From contig NZ_JAAN01000052.1 in assembly GCF_000559025.1 (NCBI RefSeq), forward strand, positions 1-61,729: a DNA stretch of 61,729 bases, given 5' to 3'. The notes below the pieces were generated by a model. The model was given only the letters and a program-made list of their open reading frames with translations. It did not search any database and was not told where the DNA came from. Position 1 is the first letter of the stretch. Each line of letters starts with the position of its first letter. Shown here piece by piece: positions 35,502 through 45,274 of the stretch. Made by a program: the position numbers and the translations under genes. The DNA is from Luteimonas huabeiensis HB2. Its GTDB lineage: Bacteria > Pseudomonadota > Gammaproteobacteria > Xanthomonadales > Xanthomonadaceae.

Positions 35502-38500
35502 TTACTCCGACGCGCTGCGAACGATGTCGCTGTATCCGATCACCACGCTGCCACGCGCCTTGGCGATCAGCTTGGCAAAGGGGTCCTGCACTCGCAGCAG
35601 GCGGGGCTGGGCGCCACCGCAATCGAACACGGCGTACAGCCAGTAGCGTTCACGCAGGATGCAGGCGCGTGCCCATTCGTTCTCGGTCAGCTCGATCTCG
35701 CCGACGCCTACACGCCCTTTGACTTCGATGCCACGCTCCTCGCCAGTCCGTTTGGACAGCAGGTCAAAGCCTGGGTAGTCCGTGAGCCCGGCCAGACGGG
35801 CTTTGTCGGGCGTTGACACGTCGCGCACGTCCGCGCCCTGCGCCGATTCAAAGGCGATCGCCACTTCCATGGCGATCCGCTCGACCTCGGCGTCGCGCGC
35901 CTTGATGTCTTCGGGATCGGTAGAGGGCTGCACCAGCGCGGAGGCCAGGATTTCCACGCGGCCAGGCTGGATCAGGTCCACCTCGCGGCGCGCTTGAAGC
36001 AAGGCCTGCTCACGGCGCTGCGCGAGACTTCTCTGTTGCGCCTTGATCCGCTCCAGCTCGGCTGCCGCTGCCCGGTTGCCGTCACGGGCCTTCTCGGTGA
36101 AGCGCTTGCGCGCGGCGGCCAGCTCCGACTCCTGGTAGTCGAACGCCCGTTGCAGATACTCCTGGGTCTCCGCGAGGCGCTGGGTCGCTTTCATGCGCTG
36201 TAGCTCAGCCAGCTGGCCGACGACCTCGCGCTGGATGTGTTCCTGCGCGGCCAGCCGCCACGTGTCGCTTTGGGCGAGAAACACCACGCTGCCAGGACTG
36301 GGTTTGTCGGTGGGTTTGAGGAGCAGTAGGTGCTCAACGGGCGTCTCGATCAGCCGGCCATCGGCGTATTGCTTGAGGCCGACGAGGCGTTGTTCGATGA
36401 CCTCAGGCTGGAGAAACGCGGGCAAGCCGGGATCCACGCCGCGCTCCACGCTGACGCGGGCGACATGGAACAGGTAGGGTGCGGTGGCACTGACGTCGGT
36501 GAAGATGGCGCCACGCAAGGCATCGTGACGGGCGCGCTCAATGGCTATGGCCGAGAGACGCTCGAAGACGGGCTCACCCGGATGCAGAAAAATGGCATCG
36601 CGCCCATCGTCAGGACGGTAGACGGTAAACCGGTTGCGCGCCGACTCTGGGTAGGTCTCGAGCACCGGGAGGAGGCTGTCGAGCACCCCCCGCTTGCGCG
36701 GCCGGATGAAGAAGGCACCATCGAGATCGCCGACAAGGTCGATGCCAATGACCGGCGCGGCGTGCTCGAGATACCGGCGGACGTACCCCGGCAAAAGGCG
36801 GCGCATCTCCTCGATGGCCATGGCCTCGCGCAGTTGGGGCAGGTCGATGCGGACGTCGCCGCCCTTGCCGTAGAGGGATGCCTCGCGGGCCTCGATGGCC
36901 TTGATCTGCTCCGGCGTGAGCTGGCCGGCGAGTTCGAGCGCCTTCTTGTCCGCCTCGTCATCCGACTCGATGGCCCGCTGGATGTACTCGGTGATGGCCA
37001 TACCCTCGAAGATGCGGCCGACCACATCGAACACCTTGTCCGAACCGAGCTGCTTGCGGATTTCCTCCAGCTTGTCCAGCAGAGTCTTGATGACCCGTCC
37101 TTCTCGCGTCTTGCCCGCAACGAGGTTGATGATGGCAACGCGGTCTCGCTTCTGGCCATAGCGGTGAATCCGCCCCATGCGCTGTTCCAGCCGCGCCGGG
37201 TTCCAGGGCACGTCGTAGTTGATCAGGATCCAGCAGAACTGCAGGTTGATGCCCTCGGCTGCCGCGTCGGTGCCGATGAAGAAGCGGGCTCCTTTGCCAT
37301 CGGCGTCATGAGGTCGCCGGAAGCGCTCGACCTGAGCGTCGCGCTCCTCGAAACCCAGACCGCCGTGGATGTAGGCCACCTGGTCGGCGTAGCCCATGCC
37401 TTCGAGGCGCCGAACGAGAAACTCAAGTGTGTCGCGGTGCTCGGTGTAGATGATGACCTTCTGGTCACGATACTGCGGCGAGCGCAGCAGTTCCGCCATC
37501 CGTTCGAACTTCGACTCTTGGCCGCTCACGTGAACGGCCTCGGCGAGTGCGATCAGCTCCTGCACCTGGTTGCGCTCGTCGATGAGCTCCGCGAGGCTGG
37601 TGGCGATGAAGGCGCCCAGCGCCTCCGCCTCGCTCTCCTCGTGCTCTTCGACGCCTGCCGATTCGGTTTCCTCATCGGCGGTCTTCGCGGCCAGCACGTC
37701 CACCAGCCGCCCCTCGCGGACCTTGCGGTTCAAGCGCTCCTGCTGGCTACGCAGCTCTTCCTCAGGCACTCGACCAGATTGGATGTCATCGATCAGCGCG
37801 TCGAGCTTTGCCAGGCGGTTGCGGAAGGAGCAGAGCAGCGCCCAGGTGCTGCTGGCCATGCGCCGCTGGAACACCGTCATGGCGAACCGCGCGGCCTGGC
37901 GGTTCAACAGCCGCGCCTGGTTGTAGTAATGGCGGATGTACGCGGTGGTGCGGTCGTAAAGCGCCTGCTCGCTAATCTGGCCTTTGGTGAGGTCGTAGCT
38001 CACTGTGTCGCAAAGGCGCTCGGGATAGAGCGGCTTGCCACGGAGGTCGACCATCTCCTCCTTGACCCGACGGATGAAGTAGCGCTCGCGCGACTCGCGC
38101 GGAAACTTGGCGAAGGCGGTCTCGGTACTGAACAGCTCCGGCTCCAGCAGCCGCCACAGGCAGTAATACGGGTACTCCTTGCCCATGTGGGGCGTGGCGG
38201 TGAGCAGCAGCAGGTGGTGGGCCGCCCACGGCATGCGCCACTCCTCGGGTAGTTCGCGTACCCCGGCGATGGCCTCGGCCAGCCGATACCGGTCGGTCGC
38301 CCTGAACGTCCCATCCAAGTCGCGGTTCGCCGAGAGCTTGTGCGCCTCGTCGAACACCACCAAGTCATAGGGCACGACTTGAGGGTCGCGCAGCGCGTTG
38401 AACAGGCGCGGTGCGCGGAGGCTGTCAATGCTGACCACAACGAGCTCGCTGCCAGCCCCGACGAACGGATTGCCGTCTTTGGCATCGTTGCCGGTCACGA

Positions 38501-39083
38501 TCTTGAACGGCAACTGGAACAGCTTACGCAGTTCGCGGTACCAGTTGCCCACCAGACCGGCTGGCGCCACCACCATGACGCGGCGGATCGTCCTGCGTGA
38601 CAGACTCTCGCGGACGTAGAGCCCGGTCATGATCGTCTTGCCGGCGCCGGCGTCATCGGCCAACAGGAAGCGCAGACGGTGCTGGGGCAGCATGCGTTGG
38701 TAGACCGCGATCCGCTGGTGCGGCAGCGGGTCGATTTCGCTGATCTCGGTCGCGAATGCCGGGTTGAACAGATGTCCGTAGGACAGCCGCTCGCCTTCAA
38801 CAAGCACGCGCAGCGCGTTCGCGTCCCCCAGGAAATCGAGTCGGGGCGTCGCATCGTCCGTGTCAGGAGGTGTCGCACTCTTGCTGAGCTTCCCCGGCCC
38901 CGCTGAATGACCACCTGACCGACCCGCAAGCTCCCGCAACTTGGCCAACCCCATCGCGGAGGGCTTGGACTGCCCGTTCTCCCACCGATTCAGGGTGACG
39001 AACGAGACGCCCAGCAGATCTGCGAACTGCTGTTGCGTGAGGTCCAGGGTCCTCCGGAGATGGCGGATCTGCTCGGGATTCAT
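35502..39083 (-). CDS. SNF2-family helicase with N-terminal XRE and C-terminal DUF3883-like domains
   Basis: 1193 aa. Residues 1-52 are an XRE helix-turn-helix (LTQQQFADLLGVSFVTLNRWENGQSKP). The SF2 motor follows: DDAGAGKT (142-149), FDEAH (243-247), TATPHMG, and the C-terminal motif RMGRIHRYGQKRDRV. The last hundred residues (GIEVKGRVGVGEIELTENEW) match DUF3883, a nuclease-like fold. It resembles DrmD and BrxHII helicases. First gene of the leftward defence operon. The fused DNA-binding domain may let it repress its own promoter. Confidence 0.9.
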   Translation of the reverse strand: MNPEQIRHLRRTLDLTQQQFADLLGVSFVTLNRWENGQSKPSAMGLAKLRELAGRSGGHSAGPGKLSKSATPPDTDDATPRLDFLGDANALRVLVEGERLSYGHLFNPAFATEISEIDPLPHQRIAVYQRMLPQHRLRFLLADDAGAGKTIMTGLYVRESLSRRTIRRVMVVAPAGLVGNWYRELRKLFQLPFKIVTGNDAKDGNPFVGAGSELVVVSIDSLRAPRLFNALRDPQVVPYDLVVFDEAHKLSANRDLDGTFRATDRYRLAEAIAGVRELPEEWRMPWAAHHLLLLTATPHMGKEYPYYCLWRLLEPELFSTETAFAKFPRESRERYFIRRVKEEMVDLRGKPLYPERLCDTVSYDLTKGQISEQALYDRTTAYIRHYYNQARLLNRQAARFAMTVFQRRMASSTWALLCSFRNRLAKLDALIDDIQSGRVPEEELRSQQERLNRKVREGRLVDVLAAKTADEETESAGVEEHEESEAEALGAFIATSLAELIDERNQVQELIALAEAVHVSGQESKFERMAELLRSPQYRDQKVIIYTEHRDTLEFLVRRLEGMGYADQVAYIHGGLGFEERDAQVERFRRPHDADGKGARFFIGTDAAAEGINLQFCWILINYDVPWNPARLEQRMGRIHRYGQKRDRVAIINLVAGKTREGRVIKTLLDKLEEIRKQLGSDKVFDVVGRIFEGMAITEYIQRAIESDDEADKKALELAGQLTPEQIKAIEAREASLYGKGGDVRIDLPQLREAMAIEEMRRLLPGYVRRYLEHAAPVIGIDLVGDLDGAFFIRPRKRGVLDSLLPVLETYPESARNRFTVYRPDDGRDAIFLHPGEPVFERLSAIAIERARHDALRGAIFTDVSATAPYLFHVARVSVERGVDPGLPAFLQPEVIEQRLVGLKQYADGRLIETPVEHLLLLKPTDKPSPGSVVFLAQSDTWRLAAQEHIQREVVGQLAELQRMKATQRLAETQEYLQRAFDYQESELAAARKRFTEKARDGNRAAAAELERIKAQQRSLAQRREQALLQARREVDLIQPGRVEILASALVQPSTDPEDIKARDAEVERIAMEVAIAFESAQGADVRDVSTPDKARLAGLTDYPGFDLLSKRTGEERGIEVKGRVGVGEIELTENEWARACILRERYWLYAVFDCGGAQPRLLRVQDPFAKLIAKARGSVVIGYSDIVRSASE

Positions 39084-39110
39084 GTTGCGCTCGCGTGCTC
39101 CATGGTTGGC

Positions 39111-39140
39111 TTTATATCACGCGATATATCGCCAACGCAA
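39111..39140 (-). promoter_or_regulatory. Promoter and palindromic operator of the defence operon
   Basis: On the minus strand, TTGCGT (39140-39135) and TATAAA (39116-39111) are separated by 18 bases. Between them lie the inverted repeat TATATC-GCGT-GATATA (39128-39113) and the overlapping perfect palindrome CGATATATCG (39131-39122). The start codon follows at 39083. The N-terminal XRE domain of the first gene product is a natural candidate to bind here. Confidence 0.55.
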
Positions 39141-39174
39141 GGCCAGGTCTCGTCTACATTCGGGATCACCCACC

Positions 39175-39480
39175 ATGACCAATGCCCATCGGTTGACAGC
39201 GGCCCAGTACGAAGCTGTCCGACTGGCGGCGTCGCGCCCGAGCCGAGCGCTCGAACCGTTGCCTTCGTACATCAGGGGAGCTGCCAGGCAGGCGGTGTTG
39301 ACAGCGCTCGTTACCCGCGGCTACGCCATCAAGTGCTATTTGCCGACGCACGTCGAATACTTACTCACAGAGGTCGGCTTGACAGCCTATCTGGTCGCCA
39401 CCGATACGGTATCGGCCACAGATCAGGTGGCCCATCAACCACCGACGGGTGCTCTACCTGATCAACCGGCTCATCCGTGA
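39175..39480 (+). CDS. Small protein with winged-helix-like N-terminus, divergent from the defence operon
   Basis: 101 aa from the ATG at 39175. The opening (LTAAQYEAVRLAASRPSRALEPLPSYIRGAARQAVLTALVTRGYAI) resembles the N-terminal helical module of DUF3489 proteins (compare the gene at 60505). The C-terminal 30 residues are polar and probably disordered. It shares the 91-bp divergent promoter region with the helicase operon. It could be a regulator of the island or an unrelated remnant. Confidence 0.45.
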   Translation: MTNAHRLTAAQYEAVRLAASRPSRALEPLPSYIRGAARQAVLTALVTRGYAIKCYLPTHVEYLLTEVGLTAYLVATDTVSATDQVAHQPPTGALPDQPAHP

Positions 39481-39592
39481 GAACCAAGGGGGCGGTGCGA
39501 TGCATCGAACTCGCACCCTCAAGGCCAAGGCGTTTCGATCCTGCGCGAGAAGTGGGCGCGGGTTCGGTTCCGTGTTCCGCCACCAATACACA

Positions 39593-39622
39593 AAGGTCAA
39601 CAGTTCGCTGTTGGCCTTTTTT
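39593..39622 (+). terminator. Rho-independent terminator
   Basis: AAGGTCAACAG (39593-39603) pairs with CTGTTGGCCTT (39608-39618) around a TTCG loop, with one T-G wobble, followed by further T residues. It would end rightward transcription from 39175 or from a gene lost at this position. Confidence 0.85.
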
Positions 39623-39887
39623 CTTGCGCGCTCCCGCGTGTTCGCGGGGACTCCTGCGGATTCCTGCGGACTTCCTTCCTCCGGTCGTCTCGCCCATCTC
39701 GGCCCCATTTCGCTCTCTCCTGGCCATTCTTCTCTCCAGCCTCGCTCGCCGGCTAAGGGCCGAAGTCCGCAGAGGCCGCAACGTGGACCTATACAGATCA
39801 ATGGGTTACGTGCTGACGAATCAAACGGTTGGATTGCGGCATCGGCAGGCAAAGGAAACCATGGCCGTTGTGTTTTGTCGGTACTTC

Positions 39888-39917
39888 TTGACAGCTACCG
39901 ACGTTTCGCAACATTAT
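39888..39917 (+). promoter_or_regulatory. Promoter of the AbiE operon
   Basis: TTGACA (39888-39893) and CATTAT (39912-39917) are spaced by 18 bases. The expected transcription start falls at about 39924, the AbiEi start codon, so the transcript may be leaderless. Confidence 0.6.
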
Positions 39918-39923
39918 GACGAC

Positions 39924-40523
39924 ATGGACAGTTCGCACCAGAGCATTCTGGATCTTGCCGCCCAGCGCGGCCTTATTCGCCCACGCGATCTCAATGAGCG
40001 TGGGCTGCCCACGATCGCCCTCACGCGGCTGGTGCGGCAAGGGCTGCTCCAGCGCGTGGGACGGGGCCTGTACGCAATTCCGGACCGGGCCGTCTCGGAA
40101 CACGGCGCACTCTCCGAGGTGGCACGCAAGCACCCGCAAGCCATCGTCTGCCTGCTGTCGGCACTGCGCCTACATGAACTCACCACACAGTCGCCGTTCG
40201 AGGTCTGGCTGGCAATTCCCAACAAGGCACGCGCGCCAAAGATGGACTATCCCCCGCTGCGCATCGTGCGCTTCTCTGGCGCCGCGCTGACGGAGGGGGT
40301 CGAGGAGCACCTCATCGATGGTGTGCCGGTGCGCGTGACCAACGTCGCCCGGACCGTGGCTGACTGCTTCAAGTTCCGCAACAAGATCGGCCTCGATGTC
40401 GCGCTGGAGGCGCTACAGGAGTCCTGGCGTGCCAAGCGCGTCAGCATGGATGAACTTTGGCGTTTTGCTGCGCTGTGCCGTGTGGCCAATGTGATGCGCC
40501 CCTACATGGAAAGCCTGTCATGA
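39924..40523 (+). CDS. abiEi: AbiEi-like antitoxin / transcriptional repressor
   Basis: 199 aa from the ATG at 39924, where the family's start pattern (HQSILDLAAQRGLIRPRDL) begins; longer open frames upstream lack it. The N-terminal winged helix (LTRLVRQGLLQRVGRGLYAIPD) is followed by the AbiEi C-terminal domain (ARTVADCFKFRNKIGLDVALEAL). In type IV toxin-antitoxin systems AbiEi represses its promoter and counters AbiEii without direct contact. It overlaps the toxin gene by four bases. Confidence 0.9.
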   Translation: MDSSHQSILDLAAQRGLIRPRDLNERGLPTIALTRLVRQGLLQRVGRGLYAIPDRAVSEHGALSEVARKHPQAIVCLLSALRLHELTTQSPFEVWLAIPNKARAPKMDYPPLRIVRFSGAALTEGVEEHLIDGVPVRVTNVARTVADCFKFRNKIGLDVALEALQESWRAKRVSMDELWRFAALCRVANVMRPYMESLS

Positions 40524-41446
40524 ACCAGCGCAACATGGCCGCCTCGGTGCGCGCCCGCCTGCTCAACCGCGCCCGCGAGACCCGGCAAGACTTCAATCTG
40601 ATCTTGACCCGCTATGCGCTTGAGCGCCTGCTTTACCGGCTCAGCATCTCCCCCCACGCCGACCAGTTCCTGCTGAAAGGTGCGCTGCTGTTCGACTTGT
40701 GGTTCGACATCCCGCATCGTCCGACACGCGACGCCGATCTGCTGGGCTTCGGCTCGGCCGAGATCCCGCATGTCGAGGCGGCGTTTCGGGACATCTGTAC
40801 GGTGGAACTGGACGACGGCATACGCTTCCAGCCTGACTCGGTACACGCGGAGGAGATCCGCAAGGAAGCCAACTACTCCGGTGTCCGGGTCACGCTGATC
40901 GGCCTGTTGGACGGTGCCCGATGCCACGTGCAGGTCGACGTGGGTTTCGGCGACGCCGTGACGCCCGGCCCCGAGGCCGTCGACTACCCGGTAATGCTGC
41001 CGGACATGCCAGCCCCGAAGCTGCGCGCCTACCCCCGCTACACGGTTGTCGCCGAGAAGCTGGAGGCACTGGTGTCGCTCGGCATCGCCAACAGCCGCAT
41101 GAAGGATTACTTCGATCTCTGGATCTTGTCGCGCTACACCGACTTCGACGGCGCGCTCCTGTGCAAGGCGATCCACGCCACCTTCGAGCGCCGCAGGACA
41201 CCGCTGCCGGATGGCGTCCCTTTCGGATTGAGCGACGAATTCGCGCAGGATCGGCAGAAGCAGACTCAGTGGCAAGCATTCTTGAGGAAGAATGCCTTGG
41301 ACGAGCTTCAGCTTTCCGAGGTCGTTGCCGGTCTGCGTGCCTTCCTGTCATTCCCGCTGGACGCGCTCCAGCAAGGTGCTGCATTTCCGCAAACATGGCT
41401 TGCCGGAAACGGGTGGATGTCGAGCGGCGAGGAATCGGGCCGATGA
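40520..41446 (+). CDS. abiEii: AbiEii-like nucleotidyltransferase toxin
   Basis: 308 aa from the ATG at 40520, overlapping the antitoxin stop (ATGA). It shows the nucleotidyltransferase motif FLLKGALLFDLW then RPTRDADLLG, and the family's RMKDYFDLWIL near the middle. AbiEii enzymes transfer nucleotides to tRNA and stop growth during phage infection. It is complete in length. It is followed, again with an ATGA overlap, by two genes not normally part of AbiE. Confidence 0.9.
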   Translation: MNQRNMAASVRARLLNRARETRQDFNLILTRYALERLLYRLSISPHADQFLLKGALLFDLWFDIPHRPTRDADLLGFGSAEIPHVEAAFRDICTVELDDGIRFQPDSVHAEEIRKEANYSGVRVTLIGLLDGARCHVQVDVGFGDAVTPGPEAVDYPVMLPDMPAPKLRAYPRYTVVAEKLEALVSLGIANSRMKDYFDLWILSRYTDFDGALLCKAIHATFERRRTPLPDGVPFGLSDEFAQDRQKQTQWQAFLRKNALDELQLSEVVAGLRAFLSFPLDALQQGAAFPQTWLAGNGWMSSGEESGR

Positions 41447-41931
41447 CCTGGAATCCCGATCTGCTCTTGGAGGATTTTCACCGTGTCGCCGGCATGGCTG
41501 GCGTCTCGTTGGCGCTTGATGCCATCGCGATCGAGCGGTGCCCTGCGCCGCACGTGCCGCCCAAGACATTACCGCCCGGCACCATGGCGGTGTACGTCTT
41601 CTCGTTTGGGCCTCATGTGCTGAAGGTCGGGAAGGTCGGCCCCAACAGCGCTGCTCGCTACACGGCTCAACACTACAACGCCGGCAGCGCGAAGAGCACT
41701 CTGGCAGCCTCCTTGATCAAACACGGCGAGCGCATCGGCGTCGCCGGCCTGAACGAAACGAACGTCCCCGGCTGGATCAGGGAGCACACCGATCGGGTGA
41801 ACTTCATCCTCGATGCGTCGCTCGGTGTCCACGTCCTCAACCTCCTCGAGGCATTTCTGCAGTGCCGCCTCCGGCCTGAGTTCGAGGGATTTGCCAGCCA
41901 ACGGATCGATCGCGAGGGCGGACAGGCATGA
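41443..41931 (+). CDS. GIY-YIG-like protein in the AbiE operon
   Basis: 162 aa, ATG overlapping the AbiEii stop. The central TMAVYVFSFGPHVLKVGKVGPNSAARYTAQHYN has the strand and helix spacing of a GIY-YIG nuclease core: Tyr in VYVF, Lys-Val-Gly in place of YIG, and an Arg on the next helix. The metal-binding Glu near LNLLEAFLQ is a candidate. It may be a weak or modified nuclease. The call is by motif and needs structure prediction. Its end overlaps the next gene. Confidence 0.55.
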   Translation: MTWNPDLLLEDFHRVAGMAGVSLALDAIAIERCPAPHVPPKTLPPGTMAVYVFSFGPHVLKVGKVGPNSAARYTAQHYNAGSAKSTLAASLIKHGERIGVAGLNETNVPGWIREHTDRVNFILDASLGVHVLNLLEAFLQCRLRPEFEGFASQRIDREGGQA

Positions 41932-42515
41932 AAGAGGACATCCTCGAACAAATGGTGGACGAGTACCTGCAGCACAAAGGGTACTTCACCCGGCACAACA
42001 TCAAGTTTCGACCTGCCGGCGATCATGTGGAGTACGACACCCGCCAGGATGCCGTGCATAGCGACATCGACGTGATCGGCATCCATCCGCGACTCGACGG
42101 CGCGCGTCGGGTGATGGTCGTGAGCTGCAAGAGCTGGCAGGGTGGCTTTCGTCCCGAATACTGGGTCGATGCGATCGCCAAGAACAAGGTGGTCTCGGGG
42201 CGTGAGGCCTGGCGCGGGTTTCGCGAACTGACCAGGGAGAAGTGGGCCGCAGCGTTCAGGACGATGGTCGCCGAACTGACGGGTTCGTCCTCGTTCACCT
42301 ACATCACGGCCGTCACGAAAGTCGTGGGCAGCCGAGCGGCGTGGCAGGACAACGCGACGTTCCGCGAGAATCTCGGCGGCAACCCCATCGAGATACTGAC
42401 CTTCGGCGACATGCTGAAAGAACTCTTTCCGTCCATCGACACGACTCCGGCCTCATCGGAAGTTGGACGGGTTCTGCAGCTGATCAAGGCGTCAGGCTGG
42501 TCTCTCGACAAGTAA
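41928..42515 (+). CDS. Restriction endonuclease-like (PD-(D/E)XK) protein in the AbiE operon
   Basis: 195 aa, ATG overlapping the previous stop. N-terminal Glu (DILEQMVDEYLQHKGYF), HSDIDVIGIHP and then VMVVSCKSWQGG follow the order of a PD-(D/E)XK active site. The usual D/E before XK is replaced by Ser-Cys. The rest is helical. It is likely a nuclease, but the altered motif leaves room for a binding-only role. Last gene of the coupled four-gene operon. Confidence 0.55.
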   Translation: MKEDILEQMVDEYLQHKGYFTRHNIKFRPAGDHVEYDTRQDAVHSDIDVIGIHPRLDGARRVMVVSCKSWQGGFRPEYWVDAIAKNKVVSGREAWRGFRELTREKWAAAFRTMVAELTGSSSFTYITAVTKVVGSRAAWQDNATFRENLGGNPIEILTFGDMLKELFPSIDTTPASSEVGRVLQLIKASGWSLDK

Positions 42516-42546
42516 TCCAACCCGAAGGATGCACGTGCGACGGTAA

Positions 42547-43049
42547 TCAGGGATTGATGATGGCCCGCTGCTCGTCCCATAGCAGTGGCGTCCCCGACGC
42601 CAGATCGAACAGGGTCACCTCCGGCGGCAGGGTCTCGTCGAGGATGGCGGCGACGATGTCCGGCGCCAGGGTGGTGAGGTTCACCATCCGGCTCACATAG
42701 GCCCGATCCATCCCCTCGCGCTCGGCCACCTCGGATAGCGTGCGCGCCTCGCCGGACTCCACCATCGCCAGCCAACGGTGGCCGCGGGCGAGCGCGAGCT
42801 GGATCGGCGTCGGCGTGTCGTCCCAGGGACGGGGCTGGACGGCGCTGCCGTCCGGCAGGGCCACGGCCTTGCGGCTGCCACGGCGCTTGATCCGGATCGG
42901 CACGGTGACGGTGAGGCTGCCGTCGCTCGCGGTGATCACCTCTGGCTGACCGGTCTTGTCGATCAAGATTTCGCTGCGGGCTCCATCCCTGGAGCCCGTC
43001 CCTACGGGACCAGCCTTGCGGCTGTCCAAATTCGTTCCCGACGAATTTG

Positions 43050-43053
<4 letters not shown>
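42547..43053 (-). CDS. Helix-turn-helix protein of the recombinase cassette
   Basis: 168 aa, last in the leftward cassette, overlapping the recombinase gene by four bases. It has a beta-rich middle (SLTVTVPIRIKRRGSRKAVALPDG) and a ParB/KorB-like helix-turn-helix (TLSEVAEREGMDRAYVSRMVNLTTLAPDIVAAI). Proteins of this type regularly accompany this class of phage serine recombinase. It could be a directionality factor or regulator of excision. Confidence 0.65.
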
Positions 43054-44404
<1,351 letters not shown>

Positions 44405-44408
<4 letters not shown>

Positions 44409-44902
44409 CGCCGACCTCCCTGCTTCTTCGGATTCTTCGCCTTGGCCGGTGCCTTCACGCCGAAGAAGAGCGGCCCGGACCAGCGGGTGCCGGTGATCTC
44501 GCGGGCGATCATGGACAGGCTCGGGTAGCGCCTGCCCTCGAACTCATACTGTCCGTCCTGGGCGACCGTCACCCGGTGCTCGATCCCCTGGTACTCCCGG
44601 GTGAGCACGGTACCGGGCATCAGCCGGATGTCGCGATCGAGCTTGCGCGCCTTGCCGGTCTCCACCAGGGCCTTGATGCGCCGCTTGTTGCGCTCCAAGA
44701 GGCTGGGATCGACCTTGCGGAACTCGATCTCTTGCAGCTTGTACGCGATCCGCCGCTCCATGAACTGGCGATTGGGCGTCGGGTTGTCGCTGCCGAAGAG
44801 TTCTCGCCAAAGCGCCCTCATTTCCTCTATCGAGAGATCCGGGAGCCCGGCGATCCGGGCGGCGACGCTCGGCGGGGTGGGTGGGACGGTGCTTGCCTTC
44901 AT
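44405..44902 (-). CDS. DUF2924 protein
   Basis: 165 aa. It shows LSIEEMRALWRELFGSDNPTPNRQFMERRIAYKLQEIEF and, further on, the LMPGTVLTREYQGIEHRVTV ... FEGRRYPSLSMIAREITGTRWSGPLFFG domain. This protein nearly always precedes cysteine-free serine recombinases in phages and islands, and is presumed to help recombination or bind DNA. Start and stop overlap both neighbours by four bases. Confidence 0.88.
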
Positions 44903-45117
44903 GGAGCCTCCTCCAAAGTGTTGTTGACGGGGTGGCTATGAGGCTGCTTCCGGCCGGAGAAGCCAAGCTCAAACTCGCTCTCCGTGGGGTGACCTGCGGA
45001 CTGCGCGACCGCGGCGTCGCGCAGTCGGACGAGGCCGCGCGCCAGCAAGGACGCGACCTCTTGCCGGCGCTGCTCCGGCGTCATCCGTTCGGGTGGTAGG
45101 TGGTTGATCGTGCACAT
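44899..45117 (-). CDS. Small first protein of the recombinase cassette
   Basis: 72 aa: MCTINHLPPERMTPEQRRQEVASLLARGLVRLRD and a polar tail. Short proteins with the same opening stand at this place in related cassettes. The charged helix could bind DNA or a partner; the function is unknown. The promoter must lie in 45118-45329, which is divergent with the XRE/ImmA gene. Confidence 0.65.
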   Translation of the reverse strand: MCTINHLPPERMTPEQRRQEVASLLARGLVRLRDAAVAQSAGHPTESEFELGFSGRKQPHSHPVNNTLEEAP

Positions 45118-45274
45118 CGGTATCGGTCCTGAACGTCCAACTCGCTCGATGACGAGATTGTCCGGTCAGGCCGTGACCTCGGCCATCAGGGAGTTTCGGG
45201 CCGGTGCGGACCGATGGGGGCTGGTGCGAAGGAGTTCGCGGGATCGGGTTGCGCCAAGCGAACAGAATTGGCGA

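Larger units (their letters stand above)
39481..39923. other. Non-coding stretch between defence island and AbiE operon
   Basis: No convincing gene lies here; open frames on both strands are composition artefacts. It holds a degenerate segment resembling the 3' end of a tmRNA gene (39551-39585, GCGCGGGTTCGGTTCCG ... CCACCA), a strong intrinsic terminator (39593-39622) and the AbiE promoter (39888-39917). The tmRNA resemblance is imperfect: the T-stem does not pair. It may be a relic of an old integration site. Confidence 0.4.

Noticed and set aside
26065..39083. Calling the island DISARM or BREX
   Set aside because: DISARM needs DUF1998 (DrmB) and DrmA proteins, and BREX needs PglZ. Neither is present. 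The set fits a helicase-methylase-ATPase locus better.
39491..39585. A possible tRNA gene (GGCGG... to ...CCGCC with CCACCA end)
   Set aside because: The acceptor stem pairs only partly, the T-stem GCGGG/CCGTG does not pair, the invariant A in the T-loop is missing, and no anticodon arm is found. At best it is a tmRNA-like remnant.
39477..39923. Upstream extension of the AbiEi reading frame
   Set aside because: The extension crosses a strong terminator and the promoter and lacks any conserved sequence. The family start matches 39924.
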